Of a DNA stretch of 64,000 nt, positions 53,541-63,598 are shown piece by piece. Below the pieces are notes generated by a model. The model was not told the origin of the DNA, searched no databases, and saw only the letters and a program-made list of their open reading frames with translations. This DNA is from Neobacillus cucumis (GTDB lineage Bacteria > Bacillota > Bacilli > Bacillales_B > DSM-18226): NCBI RefSeq assembly GCF_023715505.1, contig NZ_JAMBOH010000016.1, positions 1-64,000 on the forward strand, written 5' to 3'. The translations under genes were made by a program, and so were the position numbers. Each line of letters opens with the position of its first letter. Positions within the stretch are counted from its first letter, which is position 1.

Positions 53541-55190
53541 TCCTACATGCACCATTTTTAAAATGCGGCTGTTTAGAAACCAAACCCCAGGCTACAAGTG
53601 TTAGGACATTGGCGGCTTGATCTTCAGTAAGTGTTCCATAATGAAGAGGGATAAGAATGGCCCCTTTCTGTACTGCATCTGTTATCCTCGCTGGGATTAA
53701 TTTCAATATAGGCTTCAGGTGAAGCTAAATGAAGCATTGGTGCTCTGCCGGTTTTAGTTCGTGTATGCCATTTATAATCCAGTCTTCCAGTATTTAATTC
53801 AAAGGGAAATTCACCTGATGGCAGTTCAGGCGGCGGTGCCCAATCAAATCTGTATAGAACCGTACTGCCATTAGCCTTAAGCGCTTCAAACTCTTCTTTT
53901 GTTCTTGCTCTCCCAGTTAACAAATCCCTCCCATAAGACTCCGTTTCATCTGTAAACGTATAAAATCTGCCATCCGTATATAAACGGGCGTTCCCATTTG
54001 GGTATTGTTCATCGCACGGCCATTGAATCCGCCAAGCTGTTCCATTTTCTCATAAGACATACCTGACACAAGGTCTTTCCTTAGATACAATCTTCCATTC
54101 ATTGAAGGCCTCCTCAGGGGTCTTATAGGTGATTAATGGCTGCCGATCCCGATCCTTAAATCCCATCTTTTTCGAAAGTTCTAGTAAACTTCAAAGTCAG
54201 AAGGAAGATGATTGGGTGGGTTAACGGCTTTTCTTAGGACATTCACCCTGCGCTCAAGGTTGGTCATGGTTCCTTCTTTTTCACCCCAAAGAGCATTTGG
54301 CAGGACAAGGTCAGCGAATTACGCTGTTTCGCTTGAAAAAGGATCCTCAACAACCAGAAACGGCTTCTTCATGATTTCGGTCATTTTGTTTCAATTCGGA
54401 AGTGAAACCGCCGGATTCGTATACATCATAACCCAAAACAAATCGATTTCTCCTTGTTCCACTAATTACATGATTTCTGTGATATAGGTTTGTGGTCCTA
54501 CCGGTATAATTTCTTTATCTACATTCCATAGTCTCGCCATCTCTGCAATATGTTTGGGATTGCTATTATTCCGATATCCAGGATAGAAGCCTGCACCGCC
54601 TACTTCCCTATTAGACATTGAGCTTGGCTGGCCCGCATGCTGGAATGGACCTGAGCCTGGTTTTCCTATCTTCCCCATAATTAATTGCATCGAGTTTACA
54701 AGAGTAGCAGCTGCGGTTGCGTCCATACTTTGATAAATTCCCTGTAATAGCAACGGATAAGGTTTTTCCTACGTTCCAATCCATTCCGTACATTGAATCA
54801 ACTTTGCTTGAGGATTGGTCGTAATCTGTTATACAAAGGCGGGATCATAGCGGGAAACTGTTTACTTCAGTTCTTCGAAACCAATTGTATGTTGTTAATA
54901 TAGTTAGTATTAATTCAATTATTTTTAATTAATAGATGGATAATGCCATTCAGGACTGCTATATTTGTGCCACTTTTGGGCTGTAACCACAAATATTCCA
55001 TCTTATCACTTATATGGTTCCTAGTGTCAATCTCAATGATTCTTGTTCCATTCCTTTTTCGCGCCTATAAAACACGTTCCCAAAATACAGTATTGGTTTC
55101 GTTTGAGTTCCTGCCAAAGAAAACAATAACATCTGTTACATCTAGATCCTCTTCAAAAGCGGGCGGACTACCATCCTTCCATTGAAATGA
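53540..55190 (-). pseudogene. decayed molybdopterin oxidoreductase (nitrate reductase/formate dehydrogenase-like)
   Basis: Fragments in several frames, in the correct order, reconstruct the middle and end of a large molybdopterin oxidoreductase. Near 55070-55190: VIVFFGRNSNETN. Near 54466-54753: SMDATAAATLVNSM, GKIGKPGSGPFQHAGQPSS. Near 54200-54460: NPAVSLPN, WGEKEGTMTNLERRVN. Near 53624-53923: TGRLDYKWHTRTKTGRAP. Near 53560: a GTLTEDQAANVLT C-terminus. TAA and TGA stops and frameshifts separate them. The N-terminal Fe-S/cofactor part is missing. The pattern is closest to assimilatory nitrate reductase-type enzymes. Confidence 0.85.
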
Positions 55191-55220
55191 AGAGGATTCT
55201 CGTTCGCATTTCCAAAACCG

Positions 55221-55258
55221 AAAAGGCACCAGCACTTTAATAGTGGCTGGCGCCTTTT
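55221..55258 (-). terminator. terminator after gntP
   Basis: Long stem AAAAGGCACCAGCACT / AGTGGCTGGCGCCTTTT with mismatches, T-run on the minus strand. Confidence 0.75.
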
Positions 55259-55268
55259 AAAAACTCTG

Positions 55269-56594
55269 TTAAAAAAACATATTCAACAATAGCGCTCCCC
55301 CAAAGGCGACGAAAGAAAGAATGGTTTCTAAGACTGTCCACGTTTTAAAGGTTTCCGGAACACTTAATCCTAAATATTCTTTAACCATCCAGAAACCAGC
55401 GTCGTTAACGTGTGAAAACATTAACGATCCTGCGCCTGTCGCAATAACCAGCAATTCGAGATTCACGTCTGTCATCCCGGCTACCACTGGCGAAACAATT
55501 CCAGCCGCAGTGGTTAAGGCTACTGTGGCGGATCCTGTAGCAATTCGAATTAAACCAGCAATTAAAAAGGCCAATACAAGTGGTGATAGCGATAAATTCT
55601 CTGCCATCCGAGCAATTGTATCCCCTACTCCACTTTCGATAAGTATTTGTTTAAACCCACCACCAGCCCCAATGATTAAAGCGATGGATCCGACTGGCAA
55701 TAAACATTCTTCTGTCAATTTTTTAATAACTTCTTTCCCCATCCCTCGCCGTAGTCCAAGGAAATAATAAGCAACAAAGACAGAAATCAAGAGGGCAATA
55801 ATTGGACTTCCAATGAAAATGAGAAATTTCGTTATCCCCGCAGTTAATTTTAAATAAGGAGCAACCGCTGATAGAATCATTAGTAACACTGGCAGCAGAA
55901 TAATGAAAAATGAAATACCTGTAGCTGGTAATGATTTAGCTTCCTTACCTACTCGAATCAACACAGGTTCTCCTTGCGGAACAACCCTTTTGTTAACCCA
56001 CATGGCAAACAAGGGACCAGCAATAATAACGGCTGGAATTGCAATAATTAACGAATATAAAAGGACTCTCCCTAAATTTGCCTTGTAGATACTGATGGCT
56101 GCCAATGCCCCAGGATGGGGCGGAACCAATCCATGAACGATTGATAATCCTGCGATACATGGCAAGGCAATTAATAAAATATTTTGTTTAGATGATTTGT
56201 GAATCGAAATAACTAAAGGCAATAGAATTAAAATCCCCACTTCAAAAAATACAGGAATACCAATAATAAAACCTGACAGCATCATGGCCCATGGTAATTT
56301 ATTAACACCAAAAACGCGAATAAAATATTCAGCAATCTGCATGCCTGCTCCAGAGTCTGCCATCATTTTACCTAAAATGGTTCCTAGAGCTAAAATCCCG
56401 ATTAAATGTCCAAGGACCCCGCCTACACCCGTTTCATAGGCTGCAACAATTTTATCCAGAGATAGACCTGATACTAACGCTAAAAACAAACTAGCCACGA
56501 GTAAGCTGATAAACGCATGCCACTTAAACCATGATACTCCTAGAACAACGATGACAATCGAAACGAGTGTCATCAGCAATAAAAAGGTATCCAT
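55269..56594 (-). CDS. gntP: GntP family gluconate permease
   Basis: A 441-residue transporter with about 12-14 helices typical of the GntP family. Conserved regions include the early GLSLDKIVAAYETGVGGVLGHLIG, the re-entrant-like MADSGAGMQIAEYF and the late ATGSATVALTTAAGIVSPV. It imports gluconate or a related aldonate or hydroxy acid. No gluconate kinase or gntR gene is adjacent, so the substrate is less certain than in a gnt operon; the name is by family. Confidence 0.85.
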   Translation of the reverse strand: MDTFLLLMTLVSIVIVVLGVSWFKWHAFISLLVASLFLALVSGLSLDKIVAAYETGVGGVLGHLIGILALGTILGKMMADSGAGMQIAEYFIRVFGVNKLPWAMMLSGFIIGIPVFFEVGILILLPLVISIHKSSKQNILLIALPCIAGLSIVHGLVPPHPGALAAISIYKANLGRVLLYSLIIAIPAVIIAGPLFAMWVNKRVVPQGEPVLIRVGKEAKSLPATGISFFIILLPVLLMILSAVAPYLKLTAGITKFLIFIGSPIIALLISVFVAYYFLGLRRGMGKEVIKKLTEECLLPVGSIALIIGAGGGFKQILIESGVGDTIARMAENLSLSPLVLAFLIAGLIRIATGSATVALTTAAGIVSPVVAGMTDVNLELLVIATGAGSLMFSHVNDAGFWMVKEYLGLSVPETFKTWTVLETILSFVAFGGALLLNMFF

Positions 56595-56697
56595 AAACCA
56601 ACACCATCCTTTACAATTTAATTGTATATTTCTCCCTTATTGTTAACACTTGTTACATTTACATTCGAATTTTCCTGCTTTAGTCTTTAAAACAGAA

Positions 56698-56738
56698 AAG
56701 CCCTCATCCTTAATAAAACATTAGGATGAAGGCTTATA
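56698..56738 (-). terminator. terminator after aspA
   Basis: Stem AAGCCCTCATCCT / AGGATGAAGGCTT (one mismatch), T-run on the minus strand. Confidence 0.8.
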
Positions 56739-56741
56739 TTT

Positions 56742-58160
56742 TTAATCTCTATCCAAAAGTGCTGCCCCAGCAATTCCTGGTTTGGTCATTTCAAATATAT
56801 TTAATATAAGATCTAATTCTTCTTCTGTAAGCACGTCATGCTGCAAACATAATTCACGAACCGATTTTCCACTGACGATGGCTTCTCTAGCAATCCTAGC
56901 AGCTACTTCATATCCCAAATGCGGATTGACTGCCGTAATAATACCGACACTTCTTTCAACATAATCCTTTAAACGTGCCTCGTTTGCTTCAATTCCCTTC
57001 AAGCAATAATCGGTAAAGGAACGGAAGCCATTGCTCATAATACTGATTGATTGCAGTAAGTTAAAAACTAATACGGGCTCCATCACATTCAGTTCCAGTT
57101 GACCAGCTTCAGAAGCAAGACAGATGGTATGATCATTTCCGATTACCTGAAAGGCAATTTGGTTAATCAACTCCGGCATGACTGGGTTTACTTTTCCTGG
57201 CATGATCGAAGACCCGGGCTGGCGGGCTGGCAAACTTATTTCTGCTAGACCGGCCCTCGGGCCAGATGCCATTAAGCGCAGATCGTTGGCTACTTTTGAC
57301 ATATTCATCATACAAACTTTTAATGCAGCTGAAACCTCAGTATATGCATCTGTATTTTGGGTTGCATCCACGAGATGCTCAGCGTTAACTAATGGCAGTC
57401 CACTAATTTCGGTAAGCTGTTTAACCACATCTATAATATATTGAGGGTCCGCATTTAAGCCCGTCCCAACTGCTGTGGCACCCATATTCACCTCATATAA
57501 ATGATTTCTAGAGTTTGAAATCCTCTTAAGATCACGTTCAAGAACACGAGAGTAAGCTTCAAATTCTTGACCAAGGCGGATTGGAACTGCATCCTGTAAA
57601 TGGGTCCGCCCCATTTTGATAACGTTTTCAAATTGTTTTGCCTTCTCCTTAAAAACGGCAAGCATATCATTCATGGTCACGAGTAATTTTTCAAGTAATT
57701 TTAGAGCAGCGATATGAATGGCTGTCGGAAAAACATCATTCGTCGATTGCGACATATTGACATGCGTATTCGGACTTAAATGAAAATAAGCTCCTTTTTC
57801 ATGACCAAGCAATTCAAGCGCCCGATTGGCGATTACTTCATTTGCATTCATGTTCATGGACGTCCCGGCTCCGCCTTGAATTGGGTCAACTATAAATTGG
57901 TCGTTCCACTTTCCTGCAATCACTTCGTCGGCAGCTTGACAAATGACATCACCGAGCCCGGAATATAATCTCTTTGTATTCATATTTGCTATTGCTGCCG
58001 CCTTTTTTACCATTGCCAATGCTTTAATCAATTCTTCATGAATGGAGTACCCTGTGATAGGGAAATTCTCAACCGCCCTAAGTGTTTGGATACCATAATA
58101 GGCGTCCTTTGGGATTTCTTTTTTTCCTAAGAAATCTTGTTCGGTTCTGTTTGTAATCAT
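56742..58160 (-). CDS. aspA: aspartate ammonia-lyase
   Basis: A 472-residue homotetrameric lyase making fumarate and ammonia from aspartate. Start at 58160 follows GGAGACAGAAAGCT; the frame extends to 58187. Superfamily signatures: GTSMNMNANEVIANRA, the STNDVFPT region, GRTHLQDAVP and the catalytic flexible loop GSSIMPGKVNPV. Aspartase is favoured over fumarase C by the overall match to AspA, but the two are close relatives. It is monocistronic, with gntP on the same strand downstream after a terminator. Confidence 0.88.
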   Translation of the reverse strand: MITNRTEQDFLGKKEIPKDAYYGIQTLRAVENFPITGYSIHEELIKALAMVKKAAAIANMNTKRLYSGLGDVICQAADEVIAGKWNDQFIVDPIQGGAGTSMNMNANEVIANRALELLGHEKGAYFHLSPNTHVNMSQSTNDVFPTAIHIAALKLLEKLLVTMNDMLAVFKEKAKQFENVIKMGRTHLQDAVPIRLGQEFEAYSRVLERDLKRISNSRNHLYEVNMGATAVGTGLNADPQYIIDVVKQLTEISGLPLVNAEHLVDATQNTDAYTEVSAALKVCMMNMSKVANDLRLMASGPRAGLAEISLPARQPGSSIMPGKVNPVMPELINQIAFQVIGNDHTICLASEAGQLELNVMEPVLVFNLLQSISIMSNGFRSFTDYCLKGIEANEARLKDYVERSVGIITAVNPHLGYEVAARIAREAIVSGKSVRELCLQHDVLTEEELDLILNIFEMTKPGIAGAALLDRD

Positions 58161-58430
58161 AGCTTTCTGTCTCCTTTTTATAAACAACTATCGATACAAA
58201 AAAATAATAACAGTAAAAAAGAGCTATGTCTCTATTTCTGCTATAATTCTTGCATCAACCCCCTAATTATTCTGTCGATATAATAATATTTCGTACCACG
58301 ATATATCTTTTTTATTTGTTTTTGCTAAATAAACAGTAATTTTGTCATTATGTCTAACTAAATAACTTCCTTTTAAACGTTTTATCCAACTGTTACCCCC
58401 ATTAAAGGGGCCATAAAAATAAAAAAATAA
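58161..58430. other. aspA upstream region
   Basis: AT-rich, with the aspA promoter presumably inside. A small hairpin (CCCCATTAAAGGGG, 58397-58410) is present. No open frame or recognised operator. Confidence 0.3.
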
Positions 58431-58470
58431 AGGTAACCTGCAAGTTTTTATTTACAACTTGCCAGTTACC
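58431..58470 (-). terminator. terminator after the marR-type gene
   Basis: Stem GGTAACCTGCAAGT / ACTTGCCAGTTACC (one mismatch), then a T-rich run on the minus strand. Confidence 0.85.
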
Positions 58471-58503
58471 TCTATCCATATTTAATAGCCTATCACCATC
58501 GTT

Positions 58504-58932
58504 TTATCCTTCTAAAAACGAATAATTGAATTTTCTAAGCAACTCACCAAAAACCTCGCACTCCTCTTCAGGCCAATCTTTTAGTAATTCTGTTATTCTG
58601 TCTATTCGAGCCTGCATATGTTCATTTAATTCCTTTTTCCCTAACTCGGTAATTTCAAAGGTGTATGCCCTCCCATCTAACGGATCAGGTATCTTATACA
58701 AGAAGCCCTTCTGCTCTAAAGCAGCTGCTTGTCTGCTTACTGTTGATATATCTAATTGGAATTCACCCGCTAAGACCTTTACGCCTACTGCCCCTTTCAT
58801 AGCAATGCGCCGAAGCAGCAGATAGGCAGATCGGTCAAGACTCCCAACTTTTTTATGGTTATTATCAGATGTCGTTCGGCGAAGCAGGATCGCTAATTCG
58901 AGTTCAATCATTTCTAGGGCATTTTTATTCAT
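58504..58932 (-). CDS. MarR family transcriptional regulator
   Basis: A 142-residue winged-helix repressor. The MarR domain (about 30-125) contains YLLLRRIAMKGAVGVKVLA, the recognition helix DISTVSRQAAALEQKGF and the wing DPLDGRAYTFEITELGKK (D-x-R signature). It is divergent from an MFS drug transporter, a standard regulator/target pair. The palindrome over the transporter's -10 is a likely operator. The ligand is unknown. Confidence 0.88.
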   Translation of the reverse strand: MNKNALEMIELELAILLRRTTSDNNHKKVGSLDRSAYLLLRRIAMKGAVGVKVLAGEFQLDISTVSRQAAALEQKGFLYKIPDPLDGRAYTFEITELGKKELNEHMQARIDRITELLKDWPEEECEVFGELLRKFNYSFLEG

Positions 58933-59022
58933 TTTATAACCTCACAGTATTCAATATTCCTACACATTATCATATCATAAGATAACTAACTTTTATTTTC
59001 GTCGTGCCAAGTGAAAACATCA

Positions 59023-59050
59023 TTGACGTAGTGAAAAATAGTTGTATAAT
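59023..59050 (+). promoter_or_regulatory. sigma-A promoter of the MFS transporter gene
   Basis: TTGACG (59023-59028), 16-bp spacer, TATAAT (59045-59050). Confidence 0.75.
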
Positions 59051-59054
59051 ACAA
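59042..59054. promoter_or_regulatory. palindrome over the MFS -10, likely MarR operator
   Basis: TTGTATAATACAA is a perfect 13-bp palindrome enclosing the -10. A wider dyad AAATAGTTGTA / TACAACTATTT spans about 59036-59081. Confidence 0.6.
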
Positions 59055-59214
59055 TCATATAGTTTCATCATACAACTATTTGTCTCAAGAGGGTATTCGT
59101 ACGAAATATTTCACCGAAATAAGTTTTCCAAATATTTCGTCACCTTATTGATGAATTTTCTCAAGCAGACGAACCGTGGATGAAACAAATATAAACAGAA
59201 AAGGAGTAATGTAA

Positions 59215-60459
59215 ATGGCATCAACACCGCATTCGATTGCGTCAACCTCAAGTAAAAACACTTCAAATCCAGAGTTACAGGCATCTTTATTAACACAACC
59301 AAAAGCAGTGTGGGCAGTATTTTTTGCCAGCATCATTGCTTTCATGGGTTTAGGTCTTGTTGACCCCATTTTACCTGCCATTGCAGATCAATTACATGCC
59401 TCACATAGTCAAGTTACCTTATTGTTCACCAGCTATAATGCGGTAATGGCAGTGGCTATGCTTATTACCGGAATGATTTCCTCTAGGCTGGGAATCAAGT
59501 GGACCCTTCTTTCAGGGATTGTCATCATAGCGGTCTTCTCTGCACTTGGAGGCTTTTCAAATGGAATTTGGACCCTTGTCAGTCTTCGAGGAGGCTGGGG
59601 TTTAGGAAATGCTTTATTTGTAGCAACTGCCCTTGCAGCTATTGTCTCACTATCCAATAGTGGAACGGCCAAAGCCATCATTCTTTATGAAGCTGCGATC
59701 GGACTTGGCATATCAGTAGGCCCTCTTCTAGGGGGATGGTTAGGGGCAATGTCCTGGAGAGGACCGTTTCTTGGCGTAGCTACACTGATGGTTATAGCAT
59801 TTATTGGTTTAATTTTATTAATGCCCAAGGCTAAGCAGGATCAAAAGAACCAAGCGAAAACATCACTTGCAGATCCTTTCCGTGCCTTAAAACACCGTTC
59901 GTTATTGGTTTTCGGGATCACGGCGGCCCTTTATAATTTTGGCTTTTTTACGCTTCTCGCCTATGCCCCATTTGTCATGGGATTGGATGAACATGGGCTT
60001 GGGTTTGTATTCCTAGGCTGGGGGATTTTACTTGCGATTACTTCTGTCTTTATTGCTCCTAAACTGCAGAAAAAGTTTGGAACGATAAAATCCATGTGCG
60101 CGATGTTAGTTATGTTCGGAATTCTTCTTTTTGTCATGGGGACATGGACCTCAACACAATCGGTCATCATCATTTGTGTTATTGCTGCCGGTGCATTATT
60201 AGGAAATAATAATACACTAATCACCACCGCTGTAATGAATGCAGCACCCGTACAACGTTCAACAGCGTCCGCCGCTTACAGCTTCCTTCGCTTTATCGGA
60301 GGTGCGATTGCCCCCTATATGGCAGGTAAACTTTCAGAAATTTATAACCCATCTGTTCCTTTTATTGTCGGCGGTATTTTTGTCCTTCTCTCTGTTTTGT
60401 TCATTTTAGTAAATAAAAAGCATGTTAACCATGTTGATGATGTTGAATTAGGCCATTAA
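59215..60459 (+). CDS. MFS multidrug-type efflux transporter
   Basis: A 414-residue, 12-helix major facilitator of the DHA1 drug:proton antiporter type. Motif A-like GMISSRLGIKWTLL follows helix 2, and the helix 5 motif C region reads AAIGLGISVGPLLGGWLG, typical of antiporters. A polar 30-residue N-terminus precedes helix 1. About 165 bases of leader separate the promoter from the ATG. Control by the divergent MarR protein is likely. The substrate is unknown. Confidence 0.87.
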   Translation: MASTPHSIASTSSKNTSNPELQASLLTQPKAVWAVFFASIIAFMGLGLVDPILPAIADQLHASHSQVTLLFTSYNAVMAVAMLITGMISSRLGIKWTLLSGIVIIAVFSALGGFSNGIWTLVSLRGGWGLGNALFVATALAAIVSLSNSGTAKAIILYEAAIGLGISVGPLLGGWLGAMSWRGPFLGVATLMVIAFIGLILLMPKAKQDQKNQAKTSLADPFRALKHRSLLVFGITAALYNFGFFTLLAYAPFVMGLDEHGLGFVFLGWGILLAITSVFIAPKLQKKFGTIKSMCAMLVMFGILLFVMGTWTSTQSVIIICVIAAGALLGNNNTLITTAVMNAAPVQRSTASAAYSFLRFIGGAIAPYMAGKLSEIYNPSVPFIVGGIFVLLSVLFILVNKKHVNHVDDVELGH

Positions 60460-60470
60460 GTGTACTAGGT

Positions 60471-60500
60471 GGGGTTTGTCTTGGTGACAAATCCCTTTTC
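60471..60500 (+). terminator. terminator after the MFS gene
   Basis: GGGTTTGTC / GACAAATCCC stem with a short loop, then TTTTCTTT. Confidence 0.7.
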
Positions 60501-60520
60501 TTTACCCCTTCCGTAATAAG

Positions 60521-61405
60521 TCAGTGAATATCGCGCTTCTTAAAACGGCCGCCTCTAACTTCCGCTATGTCAGCAATGGCTAAAAACGCTGTAGGATCTA
60601 TTTCCTCGACAATCGTCGTTAGTTTGGACTCTTCTAATCGGGAAATGATACTAAAAATGACTTTCTTATTATCGCCAGTATAAGCGCCTTCACCGTTTAA
60701 ATAGGTGACTCCCCGTCCTAAACGGTCATTAACAGCATCTCCAATCTCTTCGGCATTGTCACTAATAATCCAGACAGATTTAGTTTCTTCGAGTCCTTGG
60801 ACAACCGTATCAATGGCTTTCGATGCAATTACATATGCTAAAAGGGAATACATGGCACGGTCCCAAGAAAAGACAAATCCGGCTGCCCCTAAAATAAATA
60901 TGTTCATAAACATAATAATTTGTCCAACCGAAAAGGGAACCTTTTTATTAATGACAAGAGCTAGTATTTCTGTGCCATCTAATGCCCCGCCATTACGGAT
61001 GACCAGACCCACTCCAATGCCTAGAATCATTCCGCCAAATAGGGTTGCCAGGAGGATATCTTCTGTAAAAGGGGGAATAGGGTGAAAAAAGGAAGTAAAA
61101 ATGGATAAAACGATAATTCCATAAATGGTTGAAAAAGCAAAGGTTTTTCCCATTTGTTTGTAGCCCATATACACAAAAGGCAGATTCAATACAAATAGAA
61201 AGAGCCCCAATTTCCATCCAGTAATATGTGCAAGCATGATGGAGATACCGGTGATTCCCCCATCAATAACATGGTTCGGAACTAAAAATATTTCTAGTCC
61301 TGTCGCCATAAGGATGGCACCGATGGTAATCATAATGATTCTCACAATTACCCTTGTTAGCGGAAGTTTTTTATGCTTTAGATTTTCCTTCATTAATTCT
61401 GTCAT
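60521..61405 (-). CDS. YitT family membrane protein (DUF161/DUF2179)
   Basis: A 294-residue protein with an N-terminal five- or six-helix YitT_membrane domain (about 18-205; GLEIFLVPNHVIDGGITGISIML is the signature) and a C-terminal cytosolic DUF2179 domain of about 80 residues (GRGVTYLNGEGAYTGDNK, ISRLEESKL). Widespread in Bacillus in several paralogues, without established function. ATG has AGGAGTGGTTGA upstream. Confidence 0.88.
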   Translation of the reverse strand: MTELMKENLKHKKLPLTRVIVRIIMITIGAILMATGLEIFLVPNHVIDGGITGISIMLAHITGWKLGLFLFVLNLPFVYMGYKQMGKTFAFSTIYGIIVLSIFTSFFHPIPPFTEDILLATLFGGMILGIGVGLVIRNGGALDGTEILALVINKKVPFSVGQIIMFMNIFILGAAGFVFSWDRAMYSLLAYVIASKAIDTVVQGLEETKSVWIISDNAEEIGDAVNDRLGRGVTYLNGEGAYTGDNKKVIFSIISRLEESKLTTIVEEIDPTAFLAIADIAEVRGGRFKKRDIH

Positions 61406-61542
61406 TCAACCACTCCTTATTTATTTTATTTTGCCATATAATCATCCAATCTATTAGGAATTTTCCATAAATATGTTCTTTATATGATTATATCATATTT
61501 TTCGCAAAAAGTGAACTAGAGTTCATATTTTTTTGATGAAAA

Positions 61543-61568
61543 AGGGATTGCAGCCTTCTGCAATCCCT
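61543..61568 (-). terminator. terminator after htpG
   Basis: Perfect 11-bp stem AGGGATTGCAG / CTGCAATCCCT, 4-nt loop, T-run on the minus strand. Confidence 0.88.
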
Positions 61569-61574
61569 CCATCT

Positions 61575-63452
61575 TTATACCATTACTTTGCATAGTTGAT
61601 TTGTAAATTCGACTGGGTCTTCGATTGGTAAACCTTCAATCAACAATGCTTGATTATATAACAAGTTTGTATATAAGGTTAACTTGTCTTTGTCCTTTTC
61701 AAACGCATCTTTTAATGTTGTAAACACCTCGTGATGGACATTAATTTCTAAGATCTTGTCTGCTTTTACATTTTGACTGTTTGGCATGGCGTTAAGGATT
61801 TTTTCCATTTCGATCGATACTGCCCCATCAGTAGATAAACATACAGGATGAGTTTTTAGTCGTTTCGAAACTTTTACATCTTTAACCTTGTTGTTTAGAA
61901 CACTTTTCATAAAATCAAATAGTTCTTTATTGTCTTGTTCCTCTGCAGCCGTATCTTGATTTTCATCCGCTTCAAATCCTAAATCACCGCTGGAAACAGA
62001 TTTAAACTCTTTTTCTTTATATGACATTAGCATTCTTATTGCAAACTCATCAATCTCATCGGTAAAATATAGAATTTCATACCCTTTATCCGCAACTAAT
62101 TCCGTTTGCGGCAGTTTATCAATTCGTTCATTCGATTCACCAGTTGCATAGTAAATATATTTTTGGTCCTCCGGCATTCTTGCTACATACTCGTCAAGAG
62201 TGACCAACCTTTTCTCCTTAGATGAGTAGAACATTAACAAATCCTGGAGTTCTTCTTTATGGGTTCCATAATCACTGTAAACACCATATTTTAGTTGTCT
62301 GCCAAATGCTTTGAAGAACTCTTCGTACTTTTCTCGTTCATTTTTTATGATCGACAATAATTCACTTTTGATTTTCTTATTAATATTTTTGGCGATAAGC
62401 TTTAATTGACGATCATGCTGAAGCATCTCTCTTGAGATATTTAATGAAAGATCTTCAGAATCCACCATTCCCTTAACGAAACTAAAATAGTCAGGCAGCA
62501 AATCAGCGCATTTATTCATGATTAACACGCCATTTGAATATAGCTCTAATCCCTTCTCATATTCCTGTGTGTAATAATCAAACGGAATGTTTTCAGGGAT
62601 ATAAAGAATGGCATTATATCTTATAGCACCGTCAACGCTGATATGAATATGTTTTAGCGGTTTGTCAAAACCATAGCGTTTTTCTGAGTAAAAATTTTCA
62701 TAGTCTTCGGTGGTTAAATCCTTCTTATTCTTTCTCCAAATAGGAACCATACTATTAATGGTTTGTTCTTCAACTACTTCCTCAAAGTCGTTATCACTGC
62801 CCTCTTTGAGCTTACGTTCTGTAACATCCATTTTAATAGGATAGCGAATAAAATCCGAATATTTTTTGATAATAGACCTTAATCGATATTCTTCAAGATA
62901 CTCATCATAGTTCTCATCTTCGGTATTTTCTTTTATTTTCAACGTAATCTCCGTACCGACTGAATCCTTTTCACATGGAGTGATGGTATAGCCGTCCGCT
63001 CCTTTAGATTCCCATTTGAAGGCTTCATCACTACCTAGAGCCTTACTAATCACTGATACTTCATCTGCCACCATGAATGCTGAATAAAAGCCAACCCCGA
63101 ATTGTCCAATGATATCGTAGCCGTCTTTAAGTTCATTTTCCTTTTTGAAAGCTAACGAACCGCTTTTTGCAATCGTACCAAGGTTATTTTCAAGTTCTTC
63201 TTTAGTCATCCCTATGCCAGTATCAGTGATTTTCAATAATCTATTGTCCTTATCAGCAGTCACTTTTATGTAGTAGCTATCTTGGTCAAAGGTTAACGAA
63301 TCATCTGTTAAAGCTTTATAGTAAATTTTATCGATCGCATCGCTTGCATTTGACAATAACTCTCTTAAGAAAATCTCTCGGTGTGTATATATCGAGTTAA
63401 TCATCATATCTAGTAACCGTTTTGACTCTGCTTTAAATTGCTTTGTTTCCAT
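61575..63452 (-). CDS. htpG: chaperone HtpG (Hsp90)
   Basis: A 625-residue ATP-dependent chaperone. Start at 63452 follows AAAGGAGAGGTCTTG; the open frame extends back into the CIRCE region (63494). The GHKL ATPase domain shows [16 protein letters not shown] (about 28-43), ITDTGIGMT and [14 protein letters not shown]. The middle and C-terminal domains are complete. A perfect CIRCE element lies 36 bases upstream, so HrcA repression is predicted. The B. subtilis gene lacks CIRCE, to my knowledge. Confidence 0.95.
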   Translation of the reverse strand: METKQFKAESKRLLDMMINSIYTHREIFLRELLSNASDAIDKIYYKALTDDSLTFDQDSYYIKVTADKDNRLLKITDTGIGMTKEELENNLGTIAKSGSLAFKKENELKDGYDIIGQFGVGFYSAFMVADEVSVISKALGSDEAFKWESKGADGYTITPCEKDSVGTEITLKIKENTEDENYDEYLEEYRLRSIIKKYSDFIRYPIKMDVTERKLKEGSDNDFEEVVEEQTINSMVPIWRKNKKDLTTEDYENFYSEKRYGFDKPLKHIHISVDGAIRYNAILYIPENIPFDYYTQEYEKGLELYSNGVLIMNKCADLLPDYFSFVKGMVDSEDLSLNISREMLQHDRQLKLIAKNINKKIKSELLSIIKNEREKYEEFFKAFGRQLKYGVYSDYGTHKEELQDLLMFYSSKEKRLVTLDEYVARMPEDQKYIYYATGESNERIDKLPQTELVADKGYEILYFTDEIDEFAIRMLMSYKEKEFKSVSSGDLGFEADENQDTAAEEQDNKELFDFMKSVLNNKVKDVKVSKRLKTHPVCLSTDGAVSIEMEKILNAMPNSQNVKADKILEINVHHEVFTTLKDAFEKDKDKLTLYTNLLYNQALLIEGLPIEDPVEFTNQLCKVMV

Positions 63453-63487
63453 CAAGACCTCTCCTTTTTGCAAAATATACCTATATT

Positions 63488-63514
63488 TTAGCACTCTTAT
63501 CCGAAGAGTGCTAA
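63488..63514. promoter_or_regulatory. CIRCE element (HrcA operator) upstream of htpG
   Basis: TTAGCACTC-N9-GAGTGCTAA, an exact match to the CIRCE consensus, located at and after the predicted htpG transcription start. Confidence 0.95.
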
Positions 63515-63523
63515 CAATTATTT

Positions 63524-63552
63524 TAATAACATATTTACTTATTTTTTGTCAA
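63524..63552 (-). promoter_or_regulatory. sigma-A promoter of htpG
   Basis: TTGACA (63547-63552), 17-bp spacer, TTATTA (63524-63529) on the minus strand. Predicted start about 63517, next to CIRCE. Confidence 0.65.
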
Positions 63553-63553
63553 G

Positions 63554-63586
63554 AAAAACCAGCACCCTAATAGATGCTGGTTTTTA
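63554..63586 (-). terminator. terminator between the YhgE-like gene and htpG
   Basis: Stem AAACCAGCA / TGCTGGTTT with T-run on the minus strand that runs straight into the htpG -35. Confidence 0.8.
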
Positions 63587-63598
63587 CAAAGTAAGTGC

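Noticed and set aside
54390..54470. In-frame TGA in the molybdoenzyme relic as a selenocysteine codon
   Set aside because: TAA stops and frameshifts occur around it, and the Sec position of such enzymes lies in the missing N-terminal part.
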